Source: CAVXHV01 sp963761445 (GTDB lineage: Bacteria; Planctomycetota; Planctomycetia; Isosphaerales; Isosphaeraceae). From it: DNA of 64,000 nucleotides. The position numbers were made by a program, and so were the translations under genes. The DNA lies in NCBI GenBank assembly GCA_963761445.1, contig CAVXHV010000009.1, positions 620,001 through 684,000 of the forward strand, written 5' to 3'. The notes under the pieces are model-generated. The model was not told where the DNA came from. It ran no database searches and saw only the letters and a program-made list of their open reading frames with translations. Shown here one piece after another: positions 29,953 to 37,629 of this stretch; the stretch's first letter is position 1, and every line of letters begins with the position of its first letter.

Positions 29953-31193
29953 TTGCAGGTTGCACGTCCTTTGTTTGTATCGACCTATCCGCCCGCGGAG
30001 TGTGGGCTCGCCACTTTTACCAAGGATTCAGCCGATGCGGTCGACAGGGCGGCGATGGAGGGCGTGTCTTCGGTGATCGCGATCGACAAGATCAAAGCGT
30101 GTCATTGCCGATACCAAAACCCTCGAGTTGTCCATGTCATCGGGAACGCGGGAACCGATGCCTACCGATCGGCCGCTGTATTCGCCAATCAAAGCTCTTG
30201 CGACCTCGTGAGCTTGCAGCATGAATTCGGTCTTTATCCCGGTGAGTGGGGCATGGGTGTTCTGGACTTCGTGCGCGCTTGCCGCAAGCCGATCGTGACC
30301 ACGTTCCACACGTTGATGACAGAGCCTGCGCCCTTGCCCAGGCACATCATCAGAACCTTAGCGTCCCATAGCCAAGGCATTGTGGTCATGACCAGGGCGC
30401 TGCGCGGCTTCTGGCGGGCGTGTATCGGATTCCGACGGGCCGTGTGCGTGTGATTCCGCATGGAGTACCCGAAGTCGCGTTTGAAAGCGGTGAGACCAGC
30501 AAGACGCGGCTCGGATTGAGGGATGAACGCCTGATTTGCACGTTCGGACTCATCAATCGCGGTAAGGGGCTGGAATACATGATCCAGGCCATGCCGCGAA
30601 TCGTGGCCGTGTGTCCGAAGGCGATTTACATCATCGTCGGAGTAACCCACCCCGAGGTCAAACGCCAGGAAGGGGAGATCTACAGGGAGAGCCTGGTCGC
30701 GATGGCCGAAGCGCTGGGAGTCGGCGCGCACGTCCGGTTTGTAAACCGGTATCTCGAGCTGTCTGAGCTGATGGTCTACTTGCAAGCATGCGACGTGTAC
30801 GTGACGCCCTATCCGGGCAAGGACCAGATCGCCAGCGGCACTCTGGCTTACGCGATGGCGGCCGGACGGGCCATCGTGAGCACACCCTACCTGTACGCCG
30901 AGGAAGTGCTGGCAGAGGGACGGGGCCAGATTGTCCCTTTTTCCCAGAGCGTTCCCCTGGCGGATGCGACGGTGCGTTACCTGAGCGACACCCCTTATCG
31001 GCTGGAGACGCAACGAAAGGCTTACGAGTACGCCAAGCCGATGTTCTGGCCGAATGTCGGCCGGGAGTATCTCGACCTCTTCGACGAGGTTGCGTCGAGC
31101 GGGCGCAGGACCGTCGTTGTTGCTACGGGCAAGAGTCCACGGCGGTCCGAATCGTCGTGTCCCAGCGGACGACCTGAGGGCCATCGTGGTTAA
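29953..31193 (+). CDS. GT4-family glycosyltransferase (frameshift)
   Basis: About 410 residues with the GT-B fold. The N-terminal domain starts with PLFVSTYPPAECGLATFTKD (the PPxxGGxa-like first loop), continues SSCDLVSLQHEFGLYPGEWG and reaches IVTTFHTLMTEPAPLP. After a frameshift near 30405 the C-terminal donor-binding domain follows: AARLLAGVYRIPTGRVRVIP, HGVPEV, FGLINRGKGLEYMI, VRFVNRYLELSELMVYLQAC, then the nucleotide-sugar site TPYPGKDQIASGTLAYAMAA and YLYAEEVLAEGRGQ. The start is a TTG at 29953 behind GGAGGT. It probably acts on a cell-surface polysaccharide or lipid-linked glycan; the substrate is unknown. Confidence 0.8.
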
Positions 31194-31735
31194 AAGTGAG
31201 CAGGCTCTTGCCCGGTCGGGAGGAGCTTGGAAGGGGAGGTATTGGCCGGATGCAGCGAGCTCGTGACGGCGGCCAGGATCAGGGCCGTGCCCCACGCGTC
31301 GAAGCGATCGTCGTCGACTGCTCGAATTTTGCGTAGCCCTTGAGTCCCGCTGACCACCCATCCCTCGCGGCCGCTCTCGTGAGGGGTCAAATGCTCGGAG
31401 AACGACCATCCCAGCGCGGTCAGCCGGGTGCACTCCTCGTCACGGACCGTGGGATCATCGGGCGAGCTCGGGGTGGTGCCGGAGCGAGGGGCGGCCAGAT
31501 GGCCCCTGCGCTTGACGGCAGCCGCCAAGGCGAGGCGCACGGCCTCGGCCCAGGCGTCCCTTCGCTCAACGCGGCCGACCTGGAAGCGAGCCCAACCGTG
31601 AACCGCGGTGACGGCCCAGCAGCCGCCATCGCGAGCGCCCATGATCGGGCCCAATTCCCGGAACCGCCACCCTCGCTGCAAGAGTTTCAAGAGGGGCTCG
31701 TCGAAGTCAATTCGTCCCGCTTGATGTTTAAACAT
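31190..31735 (-). CDS. Hypothetical protein with two internal ~60-residue repeats
   Basis: I choose ATG 31735 (MFKHQAGRIDFDEP), which overlaps the stop of the upstream gene, over a longer frame. The 181-residue protein contains two similar units. The first has LLQRGWRFRELGPIMGARDG, then WAVTAVHGWARFQVGRVERR and DAWAEAVRLAL. The second has LTALGWSFSEHLTPHESGRE, then WVVSGTQGLRKIRAVDDDRF and DAWGTALILA. Both give G-W-x-F, a central W-x-V, a G, and D-A-W-x-x-A-x-x-L-A. I know no named domain with this pattern. Cytoplasmic, no signal peptide. Convergent with the glycosyltransferase gene, whose stop it meets. Confidence 0.55.
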   Translation of the reverse strand: MFKHQAGRIDFDEPLLKLLQRGWRFRELGPIMGARDGGCWAVTAVHGWARFQVGRVERRDAWAEAVRLALAAAVKRRGHLAAPRSGTTPSSPDDPTVRDEECTRLTALGWSFSEHLTPHESGREGWVVSGTQGLRKIRAVDDDRFDAWGTALILAAVTSSLHPANTSPSKLLPTGQEPAHF

Positions 31736-32054
31736 CGCGCGCCCGCTTTTTTGCGACCGCCTGAGCTTGCGCACCACTACCTTGACCAAGCGGCTGCCAG
31801 GAGAATCGAAAGAGAGCTTGTCCCGTGGCGGGATCGGTTGCTTCGAGATCAGTCACCTCGGTTAGCGAGACGCAGACCGAATCTCCATACTTAACGTAAA
31901 AGGGGTCTTGGCCCGCATGAAAATAAGCAAGGGCGAATACGACGGAATCGCCAACGGACAGTGTTGTTGCGGAAGGCATCGGAAGGACAGCATCGCAGAT
32001 CAGGCCTCTCTCAACCTCCGATATCTTTTGTTCGCTGGCGGGGTAACTGGTCAC
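31728..32054 (-). CDS. Hypothetical protein, 108 residues
   Basis: A strand-rich small protein (SVGDSVVFALAYFHAGQDPF, then YVKYGDSVCVSLTEVTDLEA, FRFSWQP) with a C-terminal basic tail. No known domain recognised. It overlaps the repeat protein downstream (ATGTTTAA) and follows the first RRM gene by about 30 bp on the same strand, so the three may be co-transcribed. An ATG start is present; I see no clear ribosome site. Confidence 0.45.
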   Translation of the reverse strand: MTSYPASEQKISEVERGLICDAVLPMPSATTLSVGDSVVFALAYFHAGQDPFYVKYGDSVCVSLTEVTDLEATDPATGQALFRFSWQPLGQGSGAQAQAVAKKRARDV

Positions 32055-32085
32055 TTGTGGCTCCGCATCATGGTTGGTGGTTCAA

Positions 32086-32370
32086 TCAGGCGCTGCCACC
32101 GGCGAGTTTTGTGGTCTGGGCTACCCGCGGCTTGGCTTCGCTCACCACGAGCCGCCGCCCGTCGTGTTCATGGTCATTAAGTCCCTGGATCGCAGCCAGA
32201 GCCTCTTCGTCGGTGTCCATCTCGACAAAGCCGAACCCCTTGCTTCGTCCCATCTCACGGTCCTGGATAACCTGGGCGCTCTGCACAGTTCCGAAAGAGG
32301 TGAACCATTGTTGCAGGTCGGAATGAGTCACGGCGTAGGTCAAATTTCCAACATACAATTTCTTTCCCAC
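32086..32370 (-). CDS. RRM-domain RNA-binding protein (paralogue 1)
   Basis: A 94-residue single-RRM protein. RNP2 is KLYVGNL and RNP1 is RSKGFGFVEM, with DLQQWFTSFGTVQSAQVIQD between them and DEEALAAIQGLNDHEHDGRR after; the last part ends in NEAKPR-like SEAKPRV. The start is GTG 32370 behind AGGAAAT. This is the short RNA-binding protein group known in cyanobacteria and planctomycetes, often linked to cold or stress responses. The glycine-rich tail of its paralogue is missing here. Its upstream leader resembles that of the second RRM gene. Confidence 0.9.
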   Translation of the reverse strand: MGKKLYVGNLTYAVTHSDLQQWFTSFGTVQSAQVIQDREMGRSKGFGFVEMDTDEEALAAIQGLNDHEHDGRRLVVSEAKPRVAQTTKLAGGSA

Positions 32371-32560
32371 GCTAATTTCCTTGTATCAAAGACTTTTCGA
32401 CCCGCCCTTTGCTTACTGGGTCGATGAGAAAGGGGCACACAAAGGAGCCCAGAAGGTGGGAAAGGCGAGAGGGGGAAACAGAAAGTGACTCGGGAAGAAC
32501 CCGATGCATTCGCTCTATCGTCAGACCAACCTATCGAAGTATAACCAAAATTAATATAAA
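32371..32560 (-). promoter_or_regulatory. Conserved 5' leader of RRM gene 1
   Basis: On the coding strand it contains GGTTGGTCTGACGATAGAG near its 5' end and TGCCCCTTTCTCATCGACCC closer to the gene. Both motifs recur in the same order upstream of the second RRM gene although the bases between differ. The length (about 190 nt) and conservation suggest an untranslated regulatory leader such as a thermosensor or autoregulatory site. Confidence 0.55.
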
Positions 32561-32776
32561 AAGGAATCACTAATCTTGCAAATTTCTCGGGTTGACGAGA
32601 AGAGCTGTGCTGTTCCCCAGTTGCCTGATCAGGCTCCAGGCCTCTCGCTTCAGAGCGGTGCTTTCCCTTACCTTGGCAGGCGGCCACGGGTGGCTCATCT
32701 TCCAAGGGAGAAGCACATTTGCATTTACTGAATTTGCATGGGTCGTGGTGAGCAATGGTGGGGGCGCGTCGATCAA

Positions 32777-32805
32777 GAAGCCCCGCTCAAGGGGCTTCTT
32801 GACCG
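32777..32805 (-). terminator. Hairpin downstream of RRM gene 2
   Basis: AAGAAGCCCC and GGGGCTTCTT form a perfect 10-bp stem with a 6-base loop, 23 bp after the stop of the minus-strand RRM gene. There is no long T run, so termination strength is uncertain. Confidence 0.5.
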
Positions 32806-32827
32806 TGCGGCCTCGTCGAATGCTCGC

Positions 32828-33178
32828 TCAATAACGGCGACCGCCACCGCCGCCATAACCACCGCCACCGCCACCGCCGCCGCCGTAGCCGCCACGACCG
32901 CCGGCGCCACGACCGCCGCCGCCACGCTCTTCGCGTGGCTTGGCTTCGTTGACCGTCAGTCGCCGCCCGTCATGCTCGTGCTCGTTGAGTGCAGAAATCG
33001 CCGCCTGAGCCTCGGCGTCGGATCCCATCTCGACGAAGCCGAACCCCTTTGATCGGTTGGTATCCCGATCGACGATGACCTGTGCGCTCTGGACCGTCCC
33101 GAAGGGCATGAACAAAGCCTCCAGGTCGGACTCGTTGACGTTGTAAGTCAGGTTGCCCACATACAGTTTCTTACCCAC
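32828..33178 (-). CDS. RRM-domain RNA-binding protein with Gly-rich tail (paralogue 2)
   Basis: A 116-residue protein. The start is GTG 33178 (GKKLYVGNLTYNVNESDL), aligned with paralogue 1; the open frame upstream is leader, not coding. RNP2 is KLYVGNL and RNP1 is RSKGFGFVEM. After the RRM comes NEAKPREERGGGGRGAGGRG and a Gly/Tyr-rich tail ending in GGGRRY, as in plant and cyanobacterial glycine-rich RNA-binding proteins. Such tails drive RNA chaperone activity or condensation. The two RRMs share about two thirds of their residues by eye, indicating a tandem duplication. Confidence 0.92.
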   Translation of the reverse strand: MGKKLYVGNLTYNVNESDLEALFMPFGTVQSAQVIVDRDTNRSKGFGFVEMGSDAEAQAAISALNEHEHDGRRLTVNEAKPREERGGGGRGAGGRGGYGGGGGGGGGYGGGGGRRY

Positions 33179-33355
33179 GATCGAACTCCGAAACGAAAGG
33201 TTGACGACCCTCGAGATGCTTTCAGGGTCGAGAAGAAAGGGGCATCCGTTGAAGCCCATTGGGTGGATAAGACAGGGGAGAAGCATCGACCGGATCGGGA
33301 AGACCCAGCGGTTCCACTCGATCGTCAGACCAACCGACAAAAGCATAACAAGTAA
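33179..33355 (-). promoter_or_regulatory. Conserved 5' leader of RRM gene 2
   Basis: Carries the same ordered motifs as the leader of RRM gene 1: GGTTGGTCTGACGATCGAG, a GGGTCTTCCCGATC block (ATCGGGTTCTTCCCGAGTC in leader 1) and ATGCCCCTTTCTTCTCGACC. The rest has diverged, so these blocks are under constraint or were recently copied. Confidence 0.55.
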
Positions 33356-33567
33356 CGGAAGGATTTGACAGACATTCTTGTATGACGAACCCTCTCGCCG
33401 ACTGCTGCGCGGCCCGGACGGCGGTCGAACGTTGCAATCGTTGGGCTCCTCATCGGCATCCGCGTCGCCGGGCCGGTGGTCTCAATCGGGCTCGAGTCCG
33501 TGATGGGGGCTTTCCGGGCTATGATCGCACGCGGGCACTGTTGCGGCAACGACGATCTCGTCAACGC

Positions 33568-34077
33568 GTGGGTGAGTGGCGGATCGAACGATTCGACCGC
33601 GGGCATGTGCGAGAGGGTTTCGACTGCGGTAAGCCCTCGCTGAACGACTTCCTGCTTTCGCTCGTCAGCCAGTACGAGAAGCGCGATCAGGGACGGACTT
33701 ATGTCGCTTTGCAGGAGGGTGGTGCGCGCGTGCTGGGCTACTACACGCTGACGAGCGGGGCGATCGGCGCGGAAAACCTGCCTGCGAAACAAGCCAGGAA
33801 ACTTCCTCGGCACGCCGTGCCGGTCATTTTGCTTGCGCGGCTGGCGGTCGACCGAGGCGCCCACGGAAAAGGCGTGGGCGGCTTCCTGCTTGGGGATGCA
33901 CTGGCCCGATCGTTCGACCTGGCCGAGAAAGTCGGGATCCATGCGGTTGTCGTCGACGCACTCGACGCGGAGGCAAAGTCGTTCTATCAGGGATTCGGAT
34001 TCTTGCCGCTGACCGACGATGGCATGCGCCTATTCCTGCCGCTCGGCACGCTACGTGCGGCCGCAAAGCCGCGGTGA
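33568..34077 (+). CDS. GNAT acetyltransferase, TacT-like putative toxin
   Basis: About 169 residues from GTG 33568 (GEWRIERFDRGHVREGF). The opening followed by DCGKPSLNDFL is the standard beginning of GNAT toxins (W.I..L...H....F.CG...LD.FL). The acetyl-CoA motif is RLAVDRGAHGKGVGGFLLGD, and KSFYQGFGFLPL closes the fold. GNAT toxins of this type acetylate charged tRNAs and are normally preceded by a ribbon-helix-helix antitoxin. I see no intact antitoxin in 33360-33567, so it is either an orphan or its partner has decayed. A longer frame back to 33382 is open but shows no homology. Confidence 0.75.
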   Translation: MGEWRIERFDRGHVREGFDCGKPSLNDFLLSLVSQYEKRDQGRTYVALQEGGARVLGYYTLTSGAIGAENLPAKQARKLPRHAVPVILLARLAVDRGAHGKGVGGFLLGDALARSFDLAEKVGIHAVVVDALDAEAKSFYQGFGFLPLTDDGMRLFLPLGTLRAAAKPR

Positions 34078-34119
34078 ACGAGCGGCCGGATCGGCGAACG
34101 CTGGACGCCCTCGCTGGGA

Positions 34120-34440
34120 ATGCTCACGATCAACGGCTCGGTGAAGTACCGCATTGTCGTAACCGCCAGAGCGAGGTCGGACGCTCTCAGGGCCTTCCAG
34201 GGGCTTGCGGACCAATCCCCCGACGCCGCCGCCCGCGGTATGTCGGACTCGAGAAAGCCATCGCCGAGCTGAAGGCGTTTCCCAAACGGCATCCCATCGC
34301 CGAAGATGAATCAGAACAGCTTGGCTTCACACTGCGGCAGATGCTTCAGGGCCGCCGCCGTGGCACTGGAGCGATGCACGTGGGATCGACAGTAAAGCGT
34401 TTACCCGGCTCGGCATTTTTGTTGGTCTTGCCCTCGATGA
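34120..34440 (+). pseudogene. ParE/RelE-type toxin remnant
   Basis: From ATG 34120 the sequence reads VKYRIVVTARARSDALRAFQ and GLADQSPDAAAR. One missing base near 34238 shifts the frame to WYVGLEKAIAELKAFPKRHP, then IAEDESEQLGFTLRQMLQGR and RRG. This is the ParE/RelE pattern. The last third, normally a YRILF...VRH segment, is replaced by unrelated sequence, so the gene is truncated as well as shifted and is probably inactive. It lies between the GNAT gene and the VapBC-like pair. Confidence 0.65.
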
Positions 34441-34489
34441 CCCATGAGTCCGACTTGAATCCGGTGGCGTTGTTGCAGAAAATGGCGAC

Positions 34490-34720
34490 ATGGAAATTCA
34501 GGGGCGGGTTCATAACGGTGTTGTGATTCCGGAACGAGAACTTTTGTTACCGGATGGGACGTTAGTGACTGTTGTCTACGCCGTCCCGCCTGAGGCGAAG
34601 CCGCCCGCTCTGGGCCGGCGAGTTCGGTTGCCATTGGTGCGATCTGATCATCCCGGAAGTCGCGAGCTCGATGCGGATCGCGTCGCGGGACTCTTGGACG
34701 ACGACGATGTTTCTTCCTGA
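34490..34720 (+). CDS. Putative antitoxin of VapBC-like pair
   Basis: 76 residues beginning MEIQGRVHNGVVIPERELLL, then PDGTLVTVVYAVPPEA. The VHNGVVIP...LPDGT strand pattern is that of small AF2212/DUF104-like antitoxins and SpoVT-AbrB-like partners of PIN toxins. The acidic C-terminus (ending LLDDDDVSS) could mask a toxin active site. It overlaps the PIN toxin start by 14 bp. Confidence 0.65.
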   Translation: MEIQGRVHNGVVIPERELLLPDGTLVTVVYAVPPEAKPPALGRRVRLPLVRSDHPGSRELDADRVAGLLDDDDVSS

Positions 34721-35129
34721 CATCAACTTGTGGTTGGCACTGGCCTTCGAATCCCATGTTCATCACGGTGCAGCCAAGATTTGGTTCGAGGGCGCGACGA
34801 ACGCGGGATGTTGTTTCTGCCGCTTGACGCAGCAAGGATTTCTGCGGTTGGCCACGAACCCTAAGGCATTCGGTGAGGAAGCGGTGACGCTGCCCAACGC
34901 GTGGCGCATCTATGACGAGCTCTTGGTCGATCCTCGAATCTCCTTCTCGGCCGAGCCGCCGAATGTTGAGACGCACTGGCGCGCCTACACACAACGGCAG
35001 GTGTTTTCACCGAAAGTTTGGAACGACGCTTTTCTGGCCGCATTCGCCCGGACTGCCGACTTTGAACTGGTCACGTTCGACAAGGGCTTTGCGCAGTACA
35101 CCGATCTGAGATGCACCATCCTGTCGTAG
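34707..35129 (+). CDS. PIN-domain ribonuclease toxin, VapC-like
   Basis: 140 residues from ATG 34707 (MFLPDINLWLALAFES). PIN-domain acidic residues are visible in LPDINLWL, in the middle region (SFSAEPPNVETHWRAY) and in WNDAFLAAFARTADFELVTF with DKGF after it. TxxxF and TFDKGF near the C-terminus are typical of VapC proteins of the TTHA-type. It cleaves RNA in well-studied family members. The gene is intact and follows its antitoxin with overlap, so this is the best preserved module of the island. Confidence 0.8.
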   Translation: MFLPDINLWLALAFESHVHHGAAKIWFEGATNAGCCFCRLTQQGFLRLATNPKAFGEEAVTLPNAWRIYDELLVDPRISFSAEPPNVETHWRAYTQRQVFSPKVWNDAFLAAFARTADFELVTFDKGFAQYTDLRCTILS

Positions 35130-35440
35130 TGCAACCGCAACCCGCAGAAACGGCCTGTGGCCGGATGGGCTTACTTGACCCACGCGAATTCTTCGATCGA
35201 TTGAACGGGTTTTGCCGATAGTACGCGGCCGAGAATTTGCGCCGGGTTGCGCACGGCGGAGGTCCGAACGCTGCCTACGACCATTCTGAATCGGGGCGGA
35301 GGGCGGGAGTCAGGACTGAGGACGGAGGACTGGGATCAGGAATACGAGTACGAGTACGAACAGGACTCGAGCTGAGGACGTTCGCGTGTTTCGTTGGTCG
35401 GGCGGAGACGAGGGACCGAATGCTGCCTGTGGCCGTGCTA
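35125..35440. repeat. Interspersed DNA repeat, copy 1
   Basis: Shares several blocks with 47158-47372 in the same order: CGTAGTGCAACCGCAACCCG, a GGGCGGAGGGCGG block, a short microsatellite (GAATACGAGTACGAGTACGA here, GGATTAGGATTAGGATTACG there) and CGTTGGTCGGGCGGAG. The last block also occurs at 46455. It starts directly at the end of the VapC-like gene. No gene is visible in 35130-35516. Confidence 0.65.
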
Positions 35441-35516
35441 TTCGTTTGAGCAGAGACAGGGCTTGGCGTTCCACGCCCTGGGTGGTTCGGCTAAAATTCG
35501 CGTCACGGAGGTCACC

Positions 35517-35945
35517 ATGCAGATCGCCCTCTCGCCCGACGCCGTCGCCGTGCTGCGCTTCGAAATCAAGGGATATCGGTCCAAGGTGCCGGGGAGCCGG
35601 CTGCCGGCCTACCGCGAGCTGGCTGCCGCGGGGATCATGGAGCCGGTACCCGGCTCGGACACCGACTACCGGTTCACCGAAGTGGGCATGAAGCATCGTG
35701 AGGAGATTCTCGAGCGGGAAGCGGAGCGGATCGTCGGTATGATCGGCGGGGTCTTTCGGCGGCGCCTCGCTCATGGGCGAATTCCGCAATCCCGCGAGCT
35801 TCTGGGAACTTGGCCTCACTATCCGACCGGCTTGGGGGTGAACGATGTCTGTGAAGCGTTACAAGCTGGCGTTGCCGACGTCGAGCCGGAAGATCTCCAA
35901 GGCGAAGACCAAGCTGAAGCAGATGTCGACGCTGAGGAAGATTGA
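35517..35945 (+). CDS. Hypothetical protein
   Basis: From ATG 35517 (MQIALSPDAVAVLRFEIKGY). The first ~75 residues look like a small helix-strand domain with RLPAYRELAAAGIMEPVPGS and DYRFTEVGMKHREEILEREA, the kind of layout seen in winged-helix proteins. After about residue 78 the sequence becomes acidic and low in complexity, and it overlaps the next small gene in another frame, so the true C-terminus may be earlier with a frameshift near 35750. The family is not recognised. Confidence 0.45.
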   Translation: MQIALSPDAVAVLRFEIKGYRSKVPGSRLPAYRELAAAGIMEPVPGSDTDYRFTEVGMKHREEILEREAERIVGMIGGVFRRRLAHGRIPQSRELLGTWPHYPTGLGVNDVCEALQAGVADVEPEDLQGEDQAEADVDAEED

Positions 35946-36024
35946 GCTTATGGTCGAAGCGGGGGCCATGACCGAACGGCAGGCCGAGCGGGCGAGGAAG
36001 AAGCTGGCGGAAATGCCCGCCTGA
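35845..36024 (+). CDS. Small basic hypothetical protein, 59 residues
   Basis: ATG 35845: MSVKRYKLALPTSSRKISKA, then KTKLKQMSTLRKIELMVEAG and MTERQAERARKKLAEMPA. It is strongly basic and helical, with a possible nucleic-acid-binding character. It overlaps the end of the preceding frame. Codon use and the clean stop suggest it is real, but I know no homologue. Confidence 0.45.
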   Translation: MSVKRYKLALPTSSRKISKAKTKLKQMSTLRKIELMVEAGAMTERQAERARKKLAEMPA

Positions 36025-36335
36025 GCGAACACCGCTGAAACGGCGCCTCATGAACTGCGAGTAATCCCAAATTCCGCCCTGCGACCGTCTGCACGTGGTC
36101 TTAGACTGTCCGGTATTGTGACGCGGTGCGTGCCTTCATTTTCGCACGATTTCAGAATGTCTCGATGACTTAGTGTTGCGAAGCGTACTACTCGTTAGTA
36201 GACTTTCGGCGATTAGTGTGCTACTGATTACTATAGATCCGGAGCGCGAATTGCCGATTTTGAAATCGAGTCCGTCAGTATGCAGGCGCCGAAAACGCTT
36301 GGTGCAAGGTGGGGTAGAAACGATGAACCGCGAGG
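36025..36335. promoter_or_regulatory. Upstream region of HigBA-like operon with a short palindrome
   Basis: 311 bases without a gene. The sub-region 36180-36240 is AT-rich and contains CTACT CGTT AGTAG (36188-36201) plus a partly related CTACTGATTACTATAG. These are candidate operator half-sites for the HTH antitoxin and would lie about 135 bp before the toxin gene. Confidence 0.35.
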
Positions 36336-36749
36336 ATGCATCGCAAGGAAGCGCACACCGTGCAGTATCCGCCGGAACTTTTTAAACCTGCGGATTGGTT
36401 GCGGTTCATTCACTTGCCGCCGTTCGATAACAAGTGGGCGCGATTCAAGCTTACGGATAGGGACCTCAATGCGTTGCAGATTGCCATAATGGCAGGGCCC
36501 GAGCGGTTCCCGGTAATCCAGGGCACCAGAGGTCTACGTAAGCTTCGCTTTGCGGGTGACGATTCCAATCTGAGCAAACGGGAGAGTTTTCGTGTTTGCT
36601 TCTCTCACTTTCCGGCATTTGGAATTGCGGTACTGGTTACCATTTTCGCCAAGAACGAGACGGCCGATCTGAACGCGGTAGACAAACGCGCAATCTCCGC
36701 GATCCTGTCCAGCATTGAACACGAACTTGACAAAGGAATTATCCAATGA
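36336..36749 (+). CDS. HigB/RelE-like toxin
   Basis: 137 residues. The core RGLRKLRFAGDDSNLSKRES, then FRVCFSHFPAFGIAVLVTIF, and AKNETADLNAVDKRAISAIL matches the RelE/HigB-like ribonuclease group (GLRK.RF....GK..GFRV.Y...P....L.TVF.KNE...L). The first 40 residues (QYPPELFKPADWLRFIHLPP) are a common extension in this subfamily. The stop overlaps the start of the HTH gene (CAATGATG). Toxin-first order is the hallmark of HigBA. Confidence 0.75.
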   Translation: MHRKEAHTVQYPPELFKPADWLRFIHLPPFDNKWARFKLTDRDLNALQIAIMAGPERFPVIQGTRGLRKLRFAGDDSNLSKRESFRVCFSHFPAFGIAVLVTIFAKNETADLNAVDKRAISAILSSIEHELDKGIIQ

Positions 36750-37261
36750 TGCGAGACGAAAAGCTCTCCCCAGCCGGAGCCGAAATCGTCGGCGCACTAA
36801 CTGAATTCCGCGACGCTCTTAGGGAGGGGAGCCGTGCTGTCGAAAAGAAGTTCACTGTGCGCACGGTGGAATTGAAGCTCGAACCTCAGCTTTATTCCGG
36901 AAAAGAGGTCGAGAGCGTGCGACGCATGCTGGGCCTCGGCCAGGCGCTCTTTGCGCAATTCCTTGGGGTGTCACTGCACGCGGTGCGTGCGTGGGAAAAC
37001 GGCGGGAAAACACCTTCGGGCGTGGTACGCCGGTTCCTAGACGAAATCTGCGTACGCCCTGACTACTGGAAGGATCGCCTGCGTCAACTTATCGTGAGTC
37101 GGTCCAAAGGGCCGAAACGAGCGACGCCCGACGGTGAAACGGCTTGTGGGAGATCCGTCGTTTCAGCCCCGCCCTTCCCGGGCGGCAGCGGCCAGCGTTC
37201 CGGGAGCGTCCAAGTCGCAAGGAGCCGCCGTCCAGCCTGGTTCGCCAATCATGCATCCTGA
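36746..37261 (+). CDS. HigA-like HTH antitoxin
   Basis: 171 residues. A Cro/C1-type helix-turn-helix is at about residues 50-95: GKEVESVRRMLGLGQALFAQ, then FLGVSLHAVRAWENGGKTPS. The preceding VRTVELKLEPQLYSG is the usual lead-in of RHH/HTH antitoxins that partner RelE/HigB toxins. The tail after residue ~125 is long and of unlike composition (many Ser, Gly, Pro), perhaps caused by a frameshift or a read into non-coding DNA near 37120. It probably represses its own operon. Confidence 0.75.
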   Translation: MMRDEKLSPAGAEIVGALTEFRDALREGSRAVEKKFTVRTVELKLEPQLYSGKEVESVRRMLGLGQALFAQFLGVSLHAVRAWENGGKTPSGVVRRFLDEICVRPDYWKDRLRQLIVSRSKGPKRATPDGETACGRSVVSAPPFPGGSGQRSGSVQVARSRRPAWFANHAS

Positions 37262-37629
37262 GGGTCGCCGTCCTCGTTCCTCCGGTGCTCGCCCGCGACC
37301 GCGATCGCGAAGAAGAACGGGAATTCATCGTGATGAAGTTTGAGCCGCGCCTTGTTAGCGGCGGCCAAGAGCTGAGCCATTATCGCAGAGCCACCTGAGT
37401 CATTTCGCGATTGGTCGATCGCGGGACTGGCCTTCCCTCACTTCATGTCAGTGCATCCGCTCGCACTTGTGAAATGCTGCAAGTAAGCTGGCATGTATCT
37501 GACGCCGAAGCGTGCACGAGTGGCGTTCACGTCGTCGGCGCAAAGTGGCAGCGGGAAGTACCACCTCCCCGCCGCCTGACCGCTCGGGAGCTAATCCTCC
37601 CGTGGGCCCATTTGAGTTTCCCCGCGCGC
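37262..37629. other. Non-coding stretch before the zinc-finger remnant
   Basis: No gene is supported on either strand. The long plus-strand frame running through this region reads poorly until about 37630, where homology to a Cys-rich small protein begins. Confidence 0.35.
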
